Assembly: GCF_000424585.1 (NCBI RefSeq) | Contig: NZ_AUKE01000012.1 | Coordinates: forward strand, 60,368 to 124,367 | Reading direction: 5' to 3' | DNA from: Butyrivibrio sp. MC2013 | GTDB taxonomy: Bacteria > Bacillota > Clostridia > Lachnospirales > Lachnospiraceae | DNA length: 64,000 nucleotides | Shown here: positions 50,322-59,875 of the stretch, piece after piece | How positions within the stretch are numbered: position 1 is the first letter of the stretch | Layout: each line of letters begins with the position of its first letter | Position numbers and translations under genes: made by a program | The notes under the pieces: generated by a model | What the model was told of the DNA's origin: nothing | Database searches by the model: none | Seen by the model: the letters and a program-made list of their open reading frames with translations, nothing else

Positions 50322-52595
50322 TTATGAATTTAATCTATTTATTATATCTTCAATTGCGGATTTTTCTTTGCCGGCAAACTGAACAATAGCTCTAAGCGGC
50401 ATATACTTAAGCATAGCCTCTATCATCTGATTTGATATCGCTCCTTCATCATTATCACTACTCTCCTCTCCTTGCCCTCCAAAGCCTTCTTTCAGAGCAT
50501 CCAGCACATCCTTGATCCTCTCCATTTTGTCCGGCCTTTCCATCAGATCTCCAAAGGTTGAGTTCTGAGTGAAGCGATAAGGGATCTCAACAGTAGAATC
50601 TATGTGGACCTGCGCAGTTAATGCAATATCTCTTGAAGAACGAGCTGCTTCAATCAGATATTCACCGGTGAGCACATGAAAATCTCCTATTATGTCATTC
50701 CAATATGCAAAAGCTCTTTTTGTCAAGTCAAAAGATACTTCCTTACTTTCGCCGGGCATAAGCTCAACTTTGGTAAACGCTCTCAGTTCCCTAACAGGCC
50801 TTACTATTCCAGGGTCCTTTTGCCCCACATATATCTGAACTACCTCTTTGCCTTTTATTTTGCCAATATTTTTGACCTTGAGACTTATGTGCACGGTTTC
50901 CGTATCCTTCATGCTGCTCTTATCGATCACAAGATCCGAGTATTCAAACTCAGTGTAGGACAAGCCATAGCCAAAAGGAAAAAGTACATCCATTTTCTTT
51001 TTGTCATAGTATCTATATCCCACAAATATATCTTCCCTGTAATCCACATGGTCACCATCCAGACCAAATGTCAGTGCAGTCGGGTTATCCTCACACCTAA
51101 TGGGGAAGCTCTCTGCAAGCTTGCCACTGGGATTGACATCGCCAAAGAGTATGTCATATTCTGCTTCTCCTGTAGCTTCCCCTGCAAGATATGCTTCTAG
51201 GATAGCGTCTACTTCTGATACCCAAGGCATCTCTACAGGCGAACCGTTATGGAGTACTACCGCGCATCTTATTCCCTCTTTGCACAGTCTCTCTATAAGA
51301 TCATTTTGGCACTGTGGTAGCTTCATGGTAAACCTGTCATAGGCCTCAGATTCATATTTATCAGGAAGACCTGCAAATACAAGTGCAATATCAGCTTCTT
51401 TGGCAGACCTAAGAGCATCTTCAAGAAGAGAAGGATCTGTCTCCTCCTGTCCATCTCTAAATCCCAAGGAAAAGCTTATATCAGGATCATCCTTTAAAAG
51501 ATCCATAAACGAAACAACATTATCTGTGTTTATATGAGCTGAACCGCCGCCTTGATAACGTGCTTTTTGTGCGTAGCAGCCTATAACCGCAATTTTCATT
51601 CCTCTTATCAAAGGCAGCGTATTAGCTTTGTTCTTTAAAAGGACCATTCCCTGGCCCGCAAGCTTTCTAGCCTCTTCATGGTCAGCTTTTCTGTCAAACA
51701 CAAGGCCTTTTTGTTTATTTTCTACGTATCTCATCACTATACGAAGAACATTTTCGGCCGCTTTATCTACCAGTTTTTCGTCAAGCTCATCATTTTGAAC
51801 AGCTTCGATGATACTCCTGTCTCCAACTCCACCTGAGGAAGGCATTTCCAGATCCAGGCCTCCTGCAACTCCGTATACTCTGTCATTTACAGCACCCCAA
51901 TCACTTACTACCAGTCCATCAAAGCCCCACTCTTTTCTAAGGACTTCGTTAAGAAGCCAGTTATTCTCACAGGAATAACATCCGTTTATTCGGTTGTAGG
52001 ATCCCATCACAGTCCAAGGTTTGGAATCTTTGACCATCTCTTCAAAGGAAGCAAGATAGATTTCTCTAAGCGCTCTCATACTGACTTTTGAATCAGCGCT
52101 CATCCTGCGATGTTCCTGGTTATTAGCAGCGAAATGTTTGGGGCTGGTGCCTACTCCCCTTGCCTGTACAGCCTTTACATATGCTGCTCCCAGTTTTGAT
52201 GATAAAGTAGGATCTTCTGAGTAGTATTCAAAGTTTCTACCGCAAAGAGGGCTCCTTTTTATATTCATAGCAGGTCCCAGTATGACCCCTACATCTTCTG
52301 CAAGACATTCCTTTGCAAGAGTATCTCCCAGCTTTGCCAGTGCATCTATGTCAAAGGATGCTGCATTAAGGACTCCTGCAGGAAAACACACTGCTTTAAT
52401 GGATTCGTTCACCCCAAGATGATCCCCATGCTCATCCTGCTTTCTAAGGCCTACAGGCCCATCTGATACCATCATCCTGGGGATCCCCAGTCTCTCAATT
52501 GCCTTTGTATGCCAGAAATCATCTCCCGACAAGAGTGATGCTTTCTCTTCCAAAGTCATTTGCGATACAAGCTCTTCGATCCTACTCTCTTCCAT
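50322..52595 (-). CDS. GH3 beta-glucosidase
   Basis: A 757-residue intracellular GH3 enzyme. Domain order is the catalytic barrel (DDFWHTKAIERLGIPRMMVSDGP near the start, KHFAANNQEHRRMS, nucleophile Asp about 231 in GFDGLVVSDWGAVND), the alpha/beta sandwich (KIAVIGCYAQKARYQGGGSA), then a fibronectin-like domain (YFFPFGYGLSYTEFEY region onward). About 50 extra charged residues end the protein. It hydrolyses terminal beta-linked glucose or related sugars. The ATG at 52595 behind GGGAG avoids overlap with the beta-mannosidase gene; a longer frame from 52631 overlaps it by 14 bases. Co-transcribed with the GH2 gene. Confidence 0.92.
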   Translation of the reverse strand: MEESRIEELVSQMTLEEKASLLSGDDFWHTKAIERLGIPRMMVSDGPVGLRKQDEHGDHLGVNESIKAVCFPAGVLNAASFDIDALAKLGDTLAKECLAEDVGVILGPAMNIKRSPLCGRNFEYYSEDPTLSSKLGAAYVKAVQARGVGTSPKHFAANNQEHRRMSADSKVSMRALREIYLASFEEMVKDSKPWTVMGSYNRINGCYSCENNWLLNEVLRKEWGFDGLVVSDWGAVNDRVYGVAGGLDLEMPSSGGVGDRSIIEAVQNDELDEKLVDKAAENVLRIVMRYVENKQKGLVFDRKADHEEARKLAGQGMVLLKNKANTLPLIRGMKIAVIGCYAQKARYQGGGSAHINTDNVVSFMDLLKDDPDISFSLGFRDGQEETDPSLLEDALRSAKEADIALVFAGLPDKYESEAYDRFTMKLPQCQNDLIERLCKEGIRCAVVLHNGSPVEMPWVSEVDAILEAYLAGEATGEAEYDILFGDVNPSGKLAESFPIRCEDNPTALTFGLDGDHVDYREDIFVGYRYYDKKKMDVLFPFGYGLSYTEFEYSDLVIDKSSMKDTETVHISLKVKNIGKIKGKEVVQIYVGQKDPGIVRPVRELRAFTKVELMPGESKEVSFDLTKRAFAYWNDIIGDFHVLTGEYLIEAARSSRDIALTAQVHIDSTVEIPYRFTQNSTFGDLMERPDKMERIKDVLDALKEGFGGQGEESSDNDEGAISNQMIEAMLKYMPLRAIVQFAGKEKSAIEDIINRLNS

Positions 52596-52617
52596 TTCTT
52601 TTCGCTCCCTTTTCTGC

Positions 52618-55218
52618 TTATTTGATATCAAACACGCTTCTGAGCCGAATTGAATCTGTATTGCCTGATAATATCTTTATCCGTCTTTGGCCCTTATCCA
52701 TATCAAAATAATTATCTGACAGGATCAGATCTTCATTTTCATTTTGTATCTCAATACCTCTTGCATAGGCTGCCGATTCAACTATTATCTCGTCATTATC
52801 AAGATATGCTTTTAGCTGAGGATCCCTATATTTATAATATTTTGGCAGTGAAAAGATCACGGAACCCGAAGATACTATCACTCCATCCTCATCTTCAAGC
52901 TCATAGCTTACGTAATTTTCAAATTCATCCACATCCTGCATTTGGATTTTATCCATCCATACAGAGCTAAGAGCAGGAACTACTATTTCTTTTGTCCCCT
53001 TTGCCTCAGGGTGGGCGCTTATGTAAGCAGTATCTTCTTCTCCGTCTGTCCTCATCAGCTTCCAGCTGGCCCTGACCACTCTATCCTGCATAGTCTCATT
53101 GGATATGCAGAGTCTGATAGATTTATTAAAGCTTCCCGGATACTCATTAAGGGCATATGAAGAATTGATCCTGCCCTCTTCTTCACATGAGATCATTAGC
53201 GGAGCAAAAGCTCTTTTTTCTGAGTAATGAAGAGCTTTTAATCTCCCTGAATAGTCAATACTGGACCAGGATGATACGGGCCAGCAGTCATTGAGCTGCC
53301 ACACAACAGCCCCCATACACTCTCCCCTGTATCTTCTGAAATGTTCTATGCCATATCTGATCGCATCAGCTTGAAGCATATGGGATGCATAGAGGATGGT
53401 ATCAAAATCTGTGGGATACCTGTAGGTCTGCTGCATATAATTCATTATTTTGCCGTTAGCCTGGCCATTTCTTTGATGTCTTTCGAAAACATAAGAGAAT
53501 ATATTTCTGTCTGCCGGATCATCAGTTATGAGATCCACTGTTTTTCTCATAGGGAAGGACTGGAAACCAAACTCTGACAGAAATCTGAATTTAAACTTTC
53601 TAAACTCTGTAAAAGGTTTATTTCCATGCCAGACATCCCAATAATGCTGGTCACCTCGTGTTTCCGACGAGGGCTCATCAAAGGCTCCTCCTGACGAAGG
53701 ACTTGAAGGCCAGTATGCAACGTTCTCTGCCAGCTCCTTTACCATATCCGGAAGGATCTTCTCATACATGATGGTATAATCCCTGACCTCTGATTCATCA
53801 TGTACCCAAAGCCTTCCTTTTACAAACTGCTCCATTTCATTATTTCCGCAAAATAAACCAAGTGAAGCATGATTCCTAAGTCTCTTTATATTTTGCGTAA
53901 ATTCTTCTCTTATATTGGCTTCGAATTCGCTATCAAGGTGATATACTGCGCATGCAAACATCATATCCTGCCATACTACAAGACCAAGCTCATCACAGAT
54001 GTCAAAAAAATAATCGTCCGGATAATAACCACCGCCCCATACTCTGATGCAGTTATAGTTTGCAAAAACAGCCTTTTCTAAAAGCCTTCTTGTTGTATTT
54101 TCATTTACTCTCCCAAGAAGATGATCCTCAGGGATATAATCTGCTCCCATTGCAAATATTGGAGTTCCATTTACTCTGATGGCAAAATCTTTTGCCTTTT
54201 GGCCTTTTTTGCAGGACAGGTCTATGGTTCTAAGGCCTATCTTCTCTTCTGTGCTGTCTATAAGATCCGAGCCTGAATACAGACTCATTTTGACAGTATA
54301 AAGAGGCTGCCTGCCATAGCCATTTGGCCACCAAAGCCTGGGAAAATCAATCTTTAGGGGGCCTATTTCTTTTTTATCAGACAGCCTTAGTCCTACCAGT
54401 CCATCTGCCCTATTCATAGACGAAAGGATATTATCCACTTTTCTAAATAGCGTGTTCTCTTTGTGATCTATTATCTTTTTCCCTTCAGGATCATATATTT
54501 CCAACTTGAACGCAAGTTCTTTTATTTTTTCATCATAATCCCCAAGGCTTTCGCATTTTAGCAGGATCTCAGGCTTAATATACAGACGGATTTCATTTTG
54601 GCTGCTGAGCTTTTTGTGGTCCTGCCTGATTTTTACTGACTCTATTCTTGCCTTTTCAGCTCCGATCAGATATATAGGCCTGTATATACCTCCGTCCGGA
54701 AGGTGCGCTCCCCAGTCCCAGCCAAAGCTGCAATGGGCCTTTCTGATATGAGGAAAGCCCGGCATGGCATCCTCAGAACCGCCTATTGGGTCTTTTTCCT
54801 GCTGCTCCCTTATATATCGTGTAGGTGAAAAGATAGTTACACTAAGATGGTTCTCACCGCCCCTAACAGCCCCTGTAACATCGAATTCATATGCTCTATG
54901 CATATTCTTAGTCTGGCCCAGTTTTCTGCCATTTAGGGCGATCTCGGCTATGGTATCCAGACCCTCAAACCTTAATATCTGAAGTGGCTTGTCGAGAAGC
55001 TGTTTGTCTGCTACAAAACTGCATTCATAAAGATAATCATTATCCATCAGAGCAAGTGCAGCATCCTCATTATCCTTCCAAAAGGGATCTTCCATTTCTC
55101 CCGCTCTTAACAGATCTGTATATATACTGCCTGGAATCTTGGCGTTTATTGCTTTCTTTCCACCCTGCTCTCCCATTATTCTAAGAGTCCAATTATCACA
55201 TATCTTCTGCTTAAGCAT
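52618..55218 (-). CDS. GH2 beta-mannosidase
   Basis: An 866-residue enzyme. A sugar-binding beta domain (about 1-190, NWTLRIMGEQ and RFEGLDTIAEIALNGRKLG) and an immunoglobulin-like domain precede the barrel, with RVWGGGYYPDDYFFDICDE. The acid/base Glu is in FCGNNEMEQF (about 460) and the nucleophile Glu in FLSEFGFQSFP (about 548). These spellings are typical of beta-mannosidases rather than beta-galactosidases. No signal peptide, so it likely acts on imported manno-oligosaccharides or N-glycan fragments. GAGGAGGGGAA lies just before the ATG at 55218. Confidence 0.92.
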   Translation of the reverse strand: MLKQKICDNWTLRIMGEQGGKKAINAKIPGSIYTDLLRAGEMEDPFWKDNEDAALALMDNDYLYECSFVADKQLLDKPLQILRFEGLDTIAEIALNGRKLGQTKNMHRAYEFDVTGAVRGGENHLSVTIFSPTRYIREQQEKDPIGGSEDAMPGFPHIRKAHCSFGWDWGAHLPDGGIYRPIYLIGAEKARIESVKIRQDHKKLSSQNEIRLYIKPEILLKCESLGDYDEKIKELAFKLEIYDPEGKKIIDHKENTLFRKVDNILSSMNRADGLVGLRLSDKKEIGPLKIDFPRLWWPNGYGRQPLYTVKMSLYSGSDLIDSTEEKIGLRTIDLSCKKGQKAKDFAIRVNGTPIFAMGADYIPEDHLLGRVNENTTRRLLEKAVFANYNCIRVWGGGYYPDDYFFDICDELGLVVWQDMMFACAVYHLDSEFEANIREEFTQNIKRLRNHASLGLFCGNNEMEQFVKGRLWVHDESEVRDYTIMYEKILPDMVKELAENVAYWPSSPSSGGAFDEPSSETRGDQHYWDVWHGNKPFTEFRKFKFRFLSEFGFQSFPMRKTVDLITDDPADRNIFSYVFERHQRNGQANGKIMNYMQQTYRYPTDFDTILYASHMLQADAIRYGIEHFRRYRGECMGAVVWQLNDCWPVSSWSSIDYSGRLKALHYSEKRAFAPLMISCEEEGRINSSYALNEYPGSFNKSIRLCISNETMQDRVVRASWKLMRTDGEEDTAYISAHPEAKGTKEIVVPALSSVWMDKIQMQDVDEFENYVSYELEDEDGVIVSSGSVIFSLPKYYKYRDPQLKAYLDNDEIIVESAAYARGIEIQNENEDLILSDNYFDMDKGQRRIKILSGNTDSIRLRSVFDIK

Positions 55219-55281
55219 TTCCCCTCCTCGTTGCAAAAAAGGGCTCATATCAAATATGAACCCTTTATCAATGTCTTTCTC

Positions 55282-56169
55282 TTAATGACAGACTATCTCA
55301 TATCCTCCGGCAAATTCTCCGCCTATAGCCAATGAATTACCATATTCTCTTTCTTCCAGGTTTCCACTAAAGCCCTCACCATCTGTCCTTCCATACCATG
55401 GCTCTATGCATACAAATGGTGCATTGAGGCCTGCAGGCGACCAGAGGCCGTATACAGGTGTATGGAAATTAACTGTGACGATCTCTTTTTTGTTGCTATC
55501 GCATAAAGCCACAGACTGTGTTTGGGACTTTTCGACTATATATGCATCTCTATCAAACATATCTGAAGTCATCCTAAGATAGCCTTCATCCAGCTCAGCA
55601 GTGTATGTCTTATTTTCTACTGTTCCATCTGCTCCTAGCAGCTTATATTCCAGGCTATCAACGCCGTCAATATATAGATACGCACCGCTTCCCAGAGTAT
55701 TATCTCCGTCATCTCCCGCAGGGATATTAAATGCGGGATGACCACCTATGGAGAAATAAAGGGTATCATCACCGGTATTATATACATTCCAATATGTCAA
55801 AATGCTGTTTTCTTCCAACGAATAGCTGATATTCAACTCAAAATCGAAGGGATAGATTTCCTTATCCTCTTCTGTTGGTTCATATGAAAAGATCACATGG
55901 TCATTACTTACATCAATTACTTCAAACTCCCTGTCCCTTGCAAATCCATGCTGACCCATACTATATATTTTATCTTTGTATTTATACTGTTTGCCTATCA
56001 CATTACCTACTAAAGGAAAAAGAACCGGTGCATGCCTTTTCCAATATTTGGCATCTCCATTCCAAATATATTCAGTATGCGTTTCCTTGTTAGTAGCTCG
56101 TATAAGCTCTGCTCCCTTGCTGTCGATCTCCAGCCTTAATAGATCATTTTCCAGTATTGTGATTCCCAT
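55282..56169 (-). CDS. Aldose 1-epimerase-like (galactose mutarotase fold) protein
   Basis: A 295-residue protein of the LacX/YihR-like mutarotase group. Visible features are the start strand ITILENDLLRLEIDSKGAEL, GQHGFARDREF with the catalytic-type histidine, IGGHPAFNIP with a second histidine, and VCIEPWYGRTDGEGFSGNLE. The family interconverts alpha and beta forms of sugars or binds sugar derivatives; the subgroup's exact substrate is unknown. It is first in the minus-strand set epimerase-GH2-GH3, 63 bases before the GH2 gene, and probably prepares sugars released by these enzymes. An AGGAGGAG site precedes the ATG. Confidence 0.88.
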   Translation of the reverse strand: MGITILENDLLRLEIDSKGAELIRATNKETHTEYIWNGDAKYWKRHAPVLFPLVGNVIGKQYKYKDKIYSMGQHGFARDREFEVIDVSNDHVIFSYEPTEEDKEIYPFDFELNISYSLEENSILTYWNVYNTGDDTLYFSIGGHPAFNIPAGDDGDNTLGSGAYLYIDGVDSLEYKLLGADGTVENKTYTAELDEGYLRMTSDMFDRDAYIVEKSQTQSVALCDSNKKEIVTVNFHTPVYGLWSPAGLNAPFVCIEPWYGRTDGEGFSGNLEEREYGNSLAIGGEFAGGYEIVCH

Positions 56170-56249
56170 GTCTCCTCCTAAATATATAATAAAGGCCCCT
56201 ATTTCAGGAGCCTTGTAAACAGCCGCATATAACTATGACAGTCCGTAAA

Positions 56250-56447
56250 TCATCCTATAGCTCTCTTCTTATGTAAATTTACCATGAGATCCTTTACATC
56301 CCTGTCACATCTTTTTCTTATCAAAAGAGGCTTGTACCTCTCAATCCATTCAGCATAGGCTTCAACTGTCAATTCCGCTGGCAGCACAATTCCTAGCTCT
56401 TTTCTGATTTCCATAGCATATGATCTTTGTCTGAGAGTTGCCTGCAT
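56250..56447 (-). CDS. Small hypothetical protein (65 aa)
   Basis: A 65-residue basic protein (LTVEAYAEWIERYKPLLIRK, then KDLMVNLHKKRAIG), likely all-helical. Not recognised. The AAGGAGGA site eight bases before the ATG is excellent, so it is probably translated. It sits at the boundary between the carbohydrate genes and the replication module. Confidence 0.65.
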   Translation of the reverse strand: MQATLRQRSYAMEIRKELGIVLPAELTVEAYAEWIERYKPLLIRKRCDRDVKDLMVNLHKKRAIG

Positions 56448-56574
56448 GATATCCTCCTTCCAAAACTGTATAAAGCCCTTGCTCCAACTGGTATATCGGC
56501 AACTCTGAACATATATTTATAGTTTTTGTATATATCAATATGATTATAACTATCTTTTTTATTATTATAACGAT

Positions 56575-56612
56575 AAAGAGAAGACTTGTCTCCCCTTTCA
56601 AGTCTTCTCTTT
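56575..56612. terminator. Terminator downstream of the parMR operon
   Basis: A perfect 14-bp stem (AAAGAGAAGACTTG and complement) with a 10-base loop, 41 bases after the parR-like stop. The T-rich side is better on the plus strand, but it is suited to end the minus-strand operon too. Confidence 0.65.
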
Positions 56613-56652
56613 ACATTTTTCCTGATATACAGGCATTATATTGTGTTTTGTA

Positions 56653-57189
56653 TTATCCAAAATTTAATGTTCTGTTAGGTCCTGATCCAAGCATTTTCTC
56701 TATGGCAGCGTCCATAAAATCGTCAGTCCCCTTTTTTCTTCTGACTGCAGACTTTTTCTTCTCTTCTCTTAATGCTGCAGTATCCTGACTCTGTATATGC
56801 TCTATACGCGGCATTGCATGGACTTTTCTGCCATTCTCAATAGGTCTTAGATCCTCATATCTTGATGGATAATACTCTTCTGTGTCCGTGATCTCAATGG
56901 ATCTTATCAGTATTTCTTTGATCTTGGTTGTTGCTCCCCGTTTATGATCCTTGGAGTATTCGGCATACCAGTTCTCTGCCTTAGACTCTCTTCCCAGGGA
57001 TAATGACCTGTTCTTTGTTACTATCTGATGAAGTCCCGGATTAACCTTTCCTATGCAGATATAATCATGATTATCTATATAATACTCAATAGCTCTGGTA
57101 ATAAGTCTGCATTTATTCTTGTTCTGAGGAGCATCAAGCCAGGATGTAAGTATATGATCCTCTTCCCCGAGCCAAAAACTTATCTTCAT
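56653..57189 (-). CDS. Probable ParR-type centromere-binding protein
   Basis: A 178-residue basic, hydrophilic protein. It begins with a strand and helices that could form a ribbon-helix-helix (KISFWLGEEDHILTSWLDAP, CRLITRAIEYYIDNHDYI), and has a charged tail with EEKKKSAVRRKKGTDDFMDA. There is no strong family signature by eye. The assignment rests on position: it directly follows a ParM-like actin gene with 44 bases between, the invariant order of type II partition operons. A GGAGGA site precedes the ATG. It would bind centromere repeats, probably at 58580-58695, and the growing ParM filament. Confidence 0.7.
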   Translation of the reverse strand: MKISFWLGEEDHILTSWLDAPQNKNKCRLITRAIEYYIDNHDYICIGKVNPGLHQIVTKNRSLSLGRESKAENWYAEYSKDHKRGATTKIKEILIRSIEITDTEEYYPSRYEDLRPIENGRKVHAMPRIEHIQSQDTAALREEKKKSAVRRKKGTDDFMDAAIEKMLGSGPNRTLNFG

Positions 57190-57233
57190 ATGATTCCTCC
57201 ACGCAAAGCTATCATTGACTCCAATTTTCTCCC

Positions 57234-58454
57234 TTAAACAGCTTCGCTTTGCTTCTTAACTTCATAGAGACACAGTCTGTACATGCCCATAGCTACTGCA
57301 AATACCGGAGGAACCTCTTTGCCATTCATCTCTGACTCAATAAGTCTGACATTAATGTAGTTGTTATTCTTTTCAATATACTCTTTTATGATCGGATAGT
57401 ACACGCTGCCGGTACCGCCTACTATGATTATCTGCTTTACATCCAAAAGATCATTGAACTTACTCTCAAGGTGGTCGATAAGGCCGTTGCATTTCTCTTC
57501 TATCACTGCATTCCTGATGTCTTCAAGAGGAGCCTCTTCTACCTTGCCATCCTTATTCTTATATCTGACAATCTCCTTCTTCTCGATCAGTTTCTCTATA
57601 TTATAGGAATGTATATCAGACCTGTTATAAGGCGCTGCCTGCAGCTGGCTTGCTACTTCTATATTTACATTATGCATCGCATAATCAATATTGCTCTCTC
57701 CATCCTCTACTGAAAGAGCCTCCGAAAGCTCAAACATTCCAACTGTTCTGTATCCGCCATCAATTATGATCGCAGGAAGCATATTATCATCGGGAGCCAT
57801 GGTATTACCTTCGTTGTCGATCAGCTCTCCAAGCATTGCAACTACAACCTGTGAGCTAACTATAAGCTGACCATCTTTGAATGCCAGATTAATCTCATAT
57901 TCTCCCCAGATTGTTTCGATTGAAAAACTGCTGGGTTTTAAAAGAACATTCTTAACACTTGCCCATTCATCCATTGCATCATTAGGAAGCGCTACTGCTA
58001 CTGCAAATACAAGATCCTGATATTTCTTGTCTATGCTCTTGTCTCTCAGGTCACTTTTCTTCACGAATTCGTTATATTCATCAATATCAAATTCGTCTCC
58101 GTGCTCCTTTGAGTATCTAATAAGTGCATAACCTATCGCAGTCCAGATTCCTACTTCAAACTCCTGAGTTGTAAACCTTGTCTCGAGTTCTGTGTCTGCT
58201 GTTTCCTTCTTGTTCTGTATTTCCTGATAATTCTTATTTGACAGGAGCTTTCTGGCATTGGGGCCCACAAAGAAGCTCTCGCCCTCAATATAATGGGATA
58301 AAATAAAGTCTTCATCCCTCTTTACAGATAAAAGGTTATCTTCTTTTGTTCTTACTACGTCCTTGGCCAGAGAATATTGTTCTCCATTTACCACCACCTT
58401 AAAAGCATCAAATCCCGGATCGACTGCAATGATCATGACTTTCTTTTTTGCCAT
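57234..58454 (-). CDS. parM: ParM-like actin-family plasmid segregation ATPase
   Basis: A 406-residue member of the ParM/StbA/Alp actin-like family. Phosphate-1 motif IIAVDPGFDAFK (about 8-19), phosphate-2 motif IIIDGGYRTVGMFEL and adenosine motif QIIIVGGTGSVYYPI are all present in order. It polymerises with ATP to push plasmid copies apart. AGGAGAGG precedes the ATG. It is the first gene of a two-gene operon with the parR-like gene. Together with the Rep_3 initiator and iterons this marks a low-copy replicon with active segregation. Confidence 0.9.
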   Translation of the reverse strand: MAKKKVMIIAVDPGFDAFKVVVNGEQYSLAKDVVRTKEDNLLSVKRDEDFILSHYIEGESFFVGPNARKLLSNKNYQEIQNKKETADTELETRFTTQEFEVGIWTAIGYALIRYSKEHGDEFDIDEYNEFVKKSDLRDKSIDKKYQDLVFAVAVALPNDAMDEWASVKNVLLKPSSFSIETIWGEYEINLAFKDGQLIVSSQVVVAMLGELIDNEGNTMAPDDNMLPAIIIDGGYRTVGMFELSEALSVEDGESNIDYAMHNVNIEVASQLQAAPYNRSDIHSYNIEKLIEKKEIVRYKNKDGKVEEAPLEDIRNAVIEEKCNGLIDHLESKFNDLLDVKQIIIVGGTGSVYYPIIKEYIEKNNNYINVRLIESEMNGKEVPPVFAVAMGMYRLCLYEVKKQSEAV

Positions 58455-59134
58455 TTTGATTACCTCTCCTATTCAAATTCAAATCATTATATTTGATTAT
58501 ATTTATAATAAATATTTGCTTTGCTTTCTTTTATTGTAGCATTTATACAACTTCTGTCAACAAGTAAATTTGATTTATCTATCCTTTATATCACCCTTTT
58601 CTACAGGAAATATAACGAAACAATCACCCCTTTATAACCCCTTTGTACTCCATCTATAATGCTATTACCACCTTTTTGTACTCCCTTTGTCATGCTTTTA
58701 TGATCCTTCTTGTCTTTCATCATTATCCATTTGCCCAGCATTGTGCCCTGTTTAAAATAATTGAAGATCTATTATTAGTATCTGTATGATTATTGCTTTA
58801 TATTTGCATAATTATATTGGTTATATTTGTTTATGATTTGTATATATTTCTTTTCGACGGATTTGTTTTTGGTTTATTCTCTTGCCAATCATTTTTATAA
58901 ACCGCTATTTTAAGCCGTTTCTTTTTAATATAACCAACTTTATCACACATATTACCTTTATTGATAAGACAAAATCAATATTTGCTTTATGATTAATCCT
59001 TTTAAATACAAATGCATATATTCGTTTATAAAATTTGATCTCAGTCATAAAAATAAGAGCAATCAGCCTGGTATACAGACTTGGTCGCTCTTTGTTTTTC
59101 CATTTATCCTCAATTTGTCATTAGATCAGAATGA
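58455..59134. other. AT-rich region with candidate centromere (parC) repeats
   Basis: A 680-base gene-free stretch upstream of parM. At 58580-58695 a motif close to CCCTTTrTAnnCC recurs: 58580-58596, 58627-58641, 58638-58651, 58669-58684 and 58682-58695. Copies sit about 11 or about 31-44 bases apart, roughly on one face of the helix. This is where type II partition centromeres usually lie. The remainder (58740-59100) is more than 75 percent AT without repeats I could define. Confidence 0.55.
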
Positions 59135-59875
59135 TTATTTGCTAAATAATCCAAATAATCCCTTCTTACGAGCAAGCTGCTGGGTAAGCTGCTCTATCTC
59201 TTCCTCTTTTTCCTTTAGCTTTGCTCTTTCTATTTCCAGCTCTTTCTCTACAGATCCCACCTTTTTAAGCGCTTCTTCTTTTTCTGTCTTCTCTCTTTTT
59301 AGGCTGTCATTTACGCTATTTACTTCTTTTGTGAGCTCTTCCAGGCTCTTCTCCTTCTCCTCAAGCTGAGCCTGAAGCTCTTTGTTTGGAAGCAGATTAT
59401 TGCTGATAGCATCATTAAGCATTGGCCTGATAGCTTCCAAGAGACTTTCATAGCTCTTCTGGATATTTGCTGCCAGGTTTTCATTTTGCTTGTTCTGCGC
59501 TTTCAAAACGGCTTCCAGCATCTGTCTCTGTATCTGCATCTGATCCCCTACAAGTATAGGGGACTTCTCATTCATAAAATGCTTTATAGTCGTATCATAG
59601 GTAGCGCCGTTTTTGTTCTTATATTCTATAATAGTACGTAAACGCTCTATGTCATTCCTCGAGAACATCCTATGGCCGCCGGGAGATTTCTGGATAGTCA
59701 TTCCGGGAATCTTTTCAAACTGCGGCATATAATTTCTCAGACTCTGAGCATTCTCATGTAATTCATCTGCCACCTGCTGCATACCGTAAATATGCGCATC
59801 AGGGCCATTGGAATCATCCAGTATCTCGATCTTGTCCGGCTCGATCACAGAGCCGTTATCCAAATCAATTGCCAT
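59135..59875 (-). CDS. MerR-like DNA-binding protein with long coiled coil (RacA/plasmid-maintenance type)
   Basis: A 246-residue protein. Residues 28-95 form a MerR-type helix-turn-helix (YGMQQVADELHENAQSLRNY, then KSPGGHRMFSRNDIERLRTI). A helical region follows, and from about 165 to 235 a heptad-rich coiled coil (QAQLEEKEKSLEELTKEVNS, EKELEIERAKLKEKEEEIEQ). It ends with ARKKGLFGLFSK, a short basic-hydrophobic tail that could touch the membrane. The design matches RacA, which anchors chromosome origins at the pole, and related plasmid proteins. It lies between partition genes and initiator, so a role in segregation or replication control is likely. AGAGGAAAA precedes the ATG. Confidence 0.8.
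   Translation of the reverse strand: MAIDLDNGSVIEPDKIEILDDSNGPDAHIYGMQQVADELHENAQSLRNYMPQFEKIPGMTIQKSPGGHRMFSRNDIERLRTIIEYKNKNGATYDTTIKHFMNEKSPILVGDQMQIQRQMLEAVLKAQNKQNENLAANIQKSYESLLEAIRPMLNDAISNNLLPNKELQAQLEEKEKSLEELTKEVNSVNDSLKREKTEKEEALKKVGSVEKELEIERAKLKEKEEEIEQLTQQLARKKGLFGLFSK

Noticed and set aside
58989..59369. 126-codon plus-strand frame rich in Ser and Phe
   Set aside because: It is the complement of the coiled-coil region of the MerR-like gene; Ser/Phe richness is the mirror of Glu/Lys codons.
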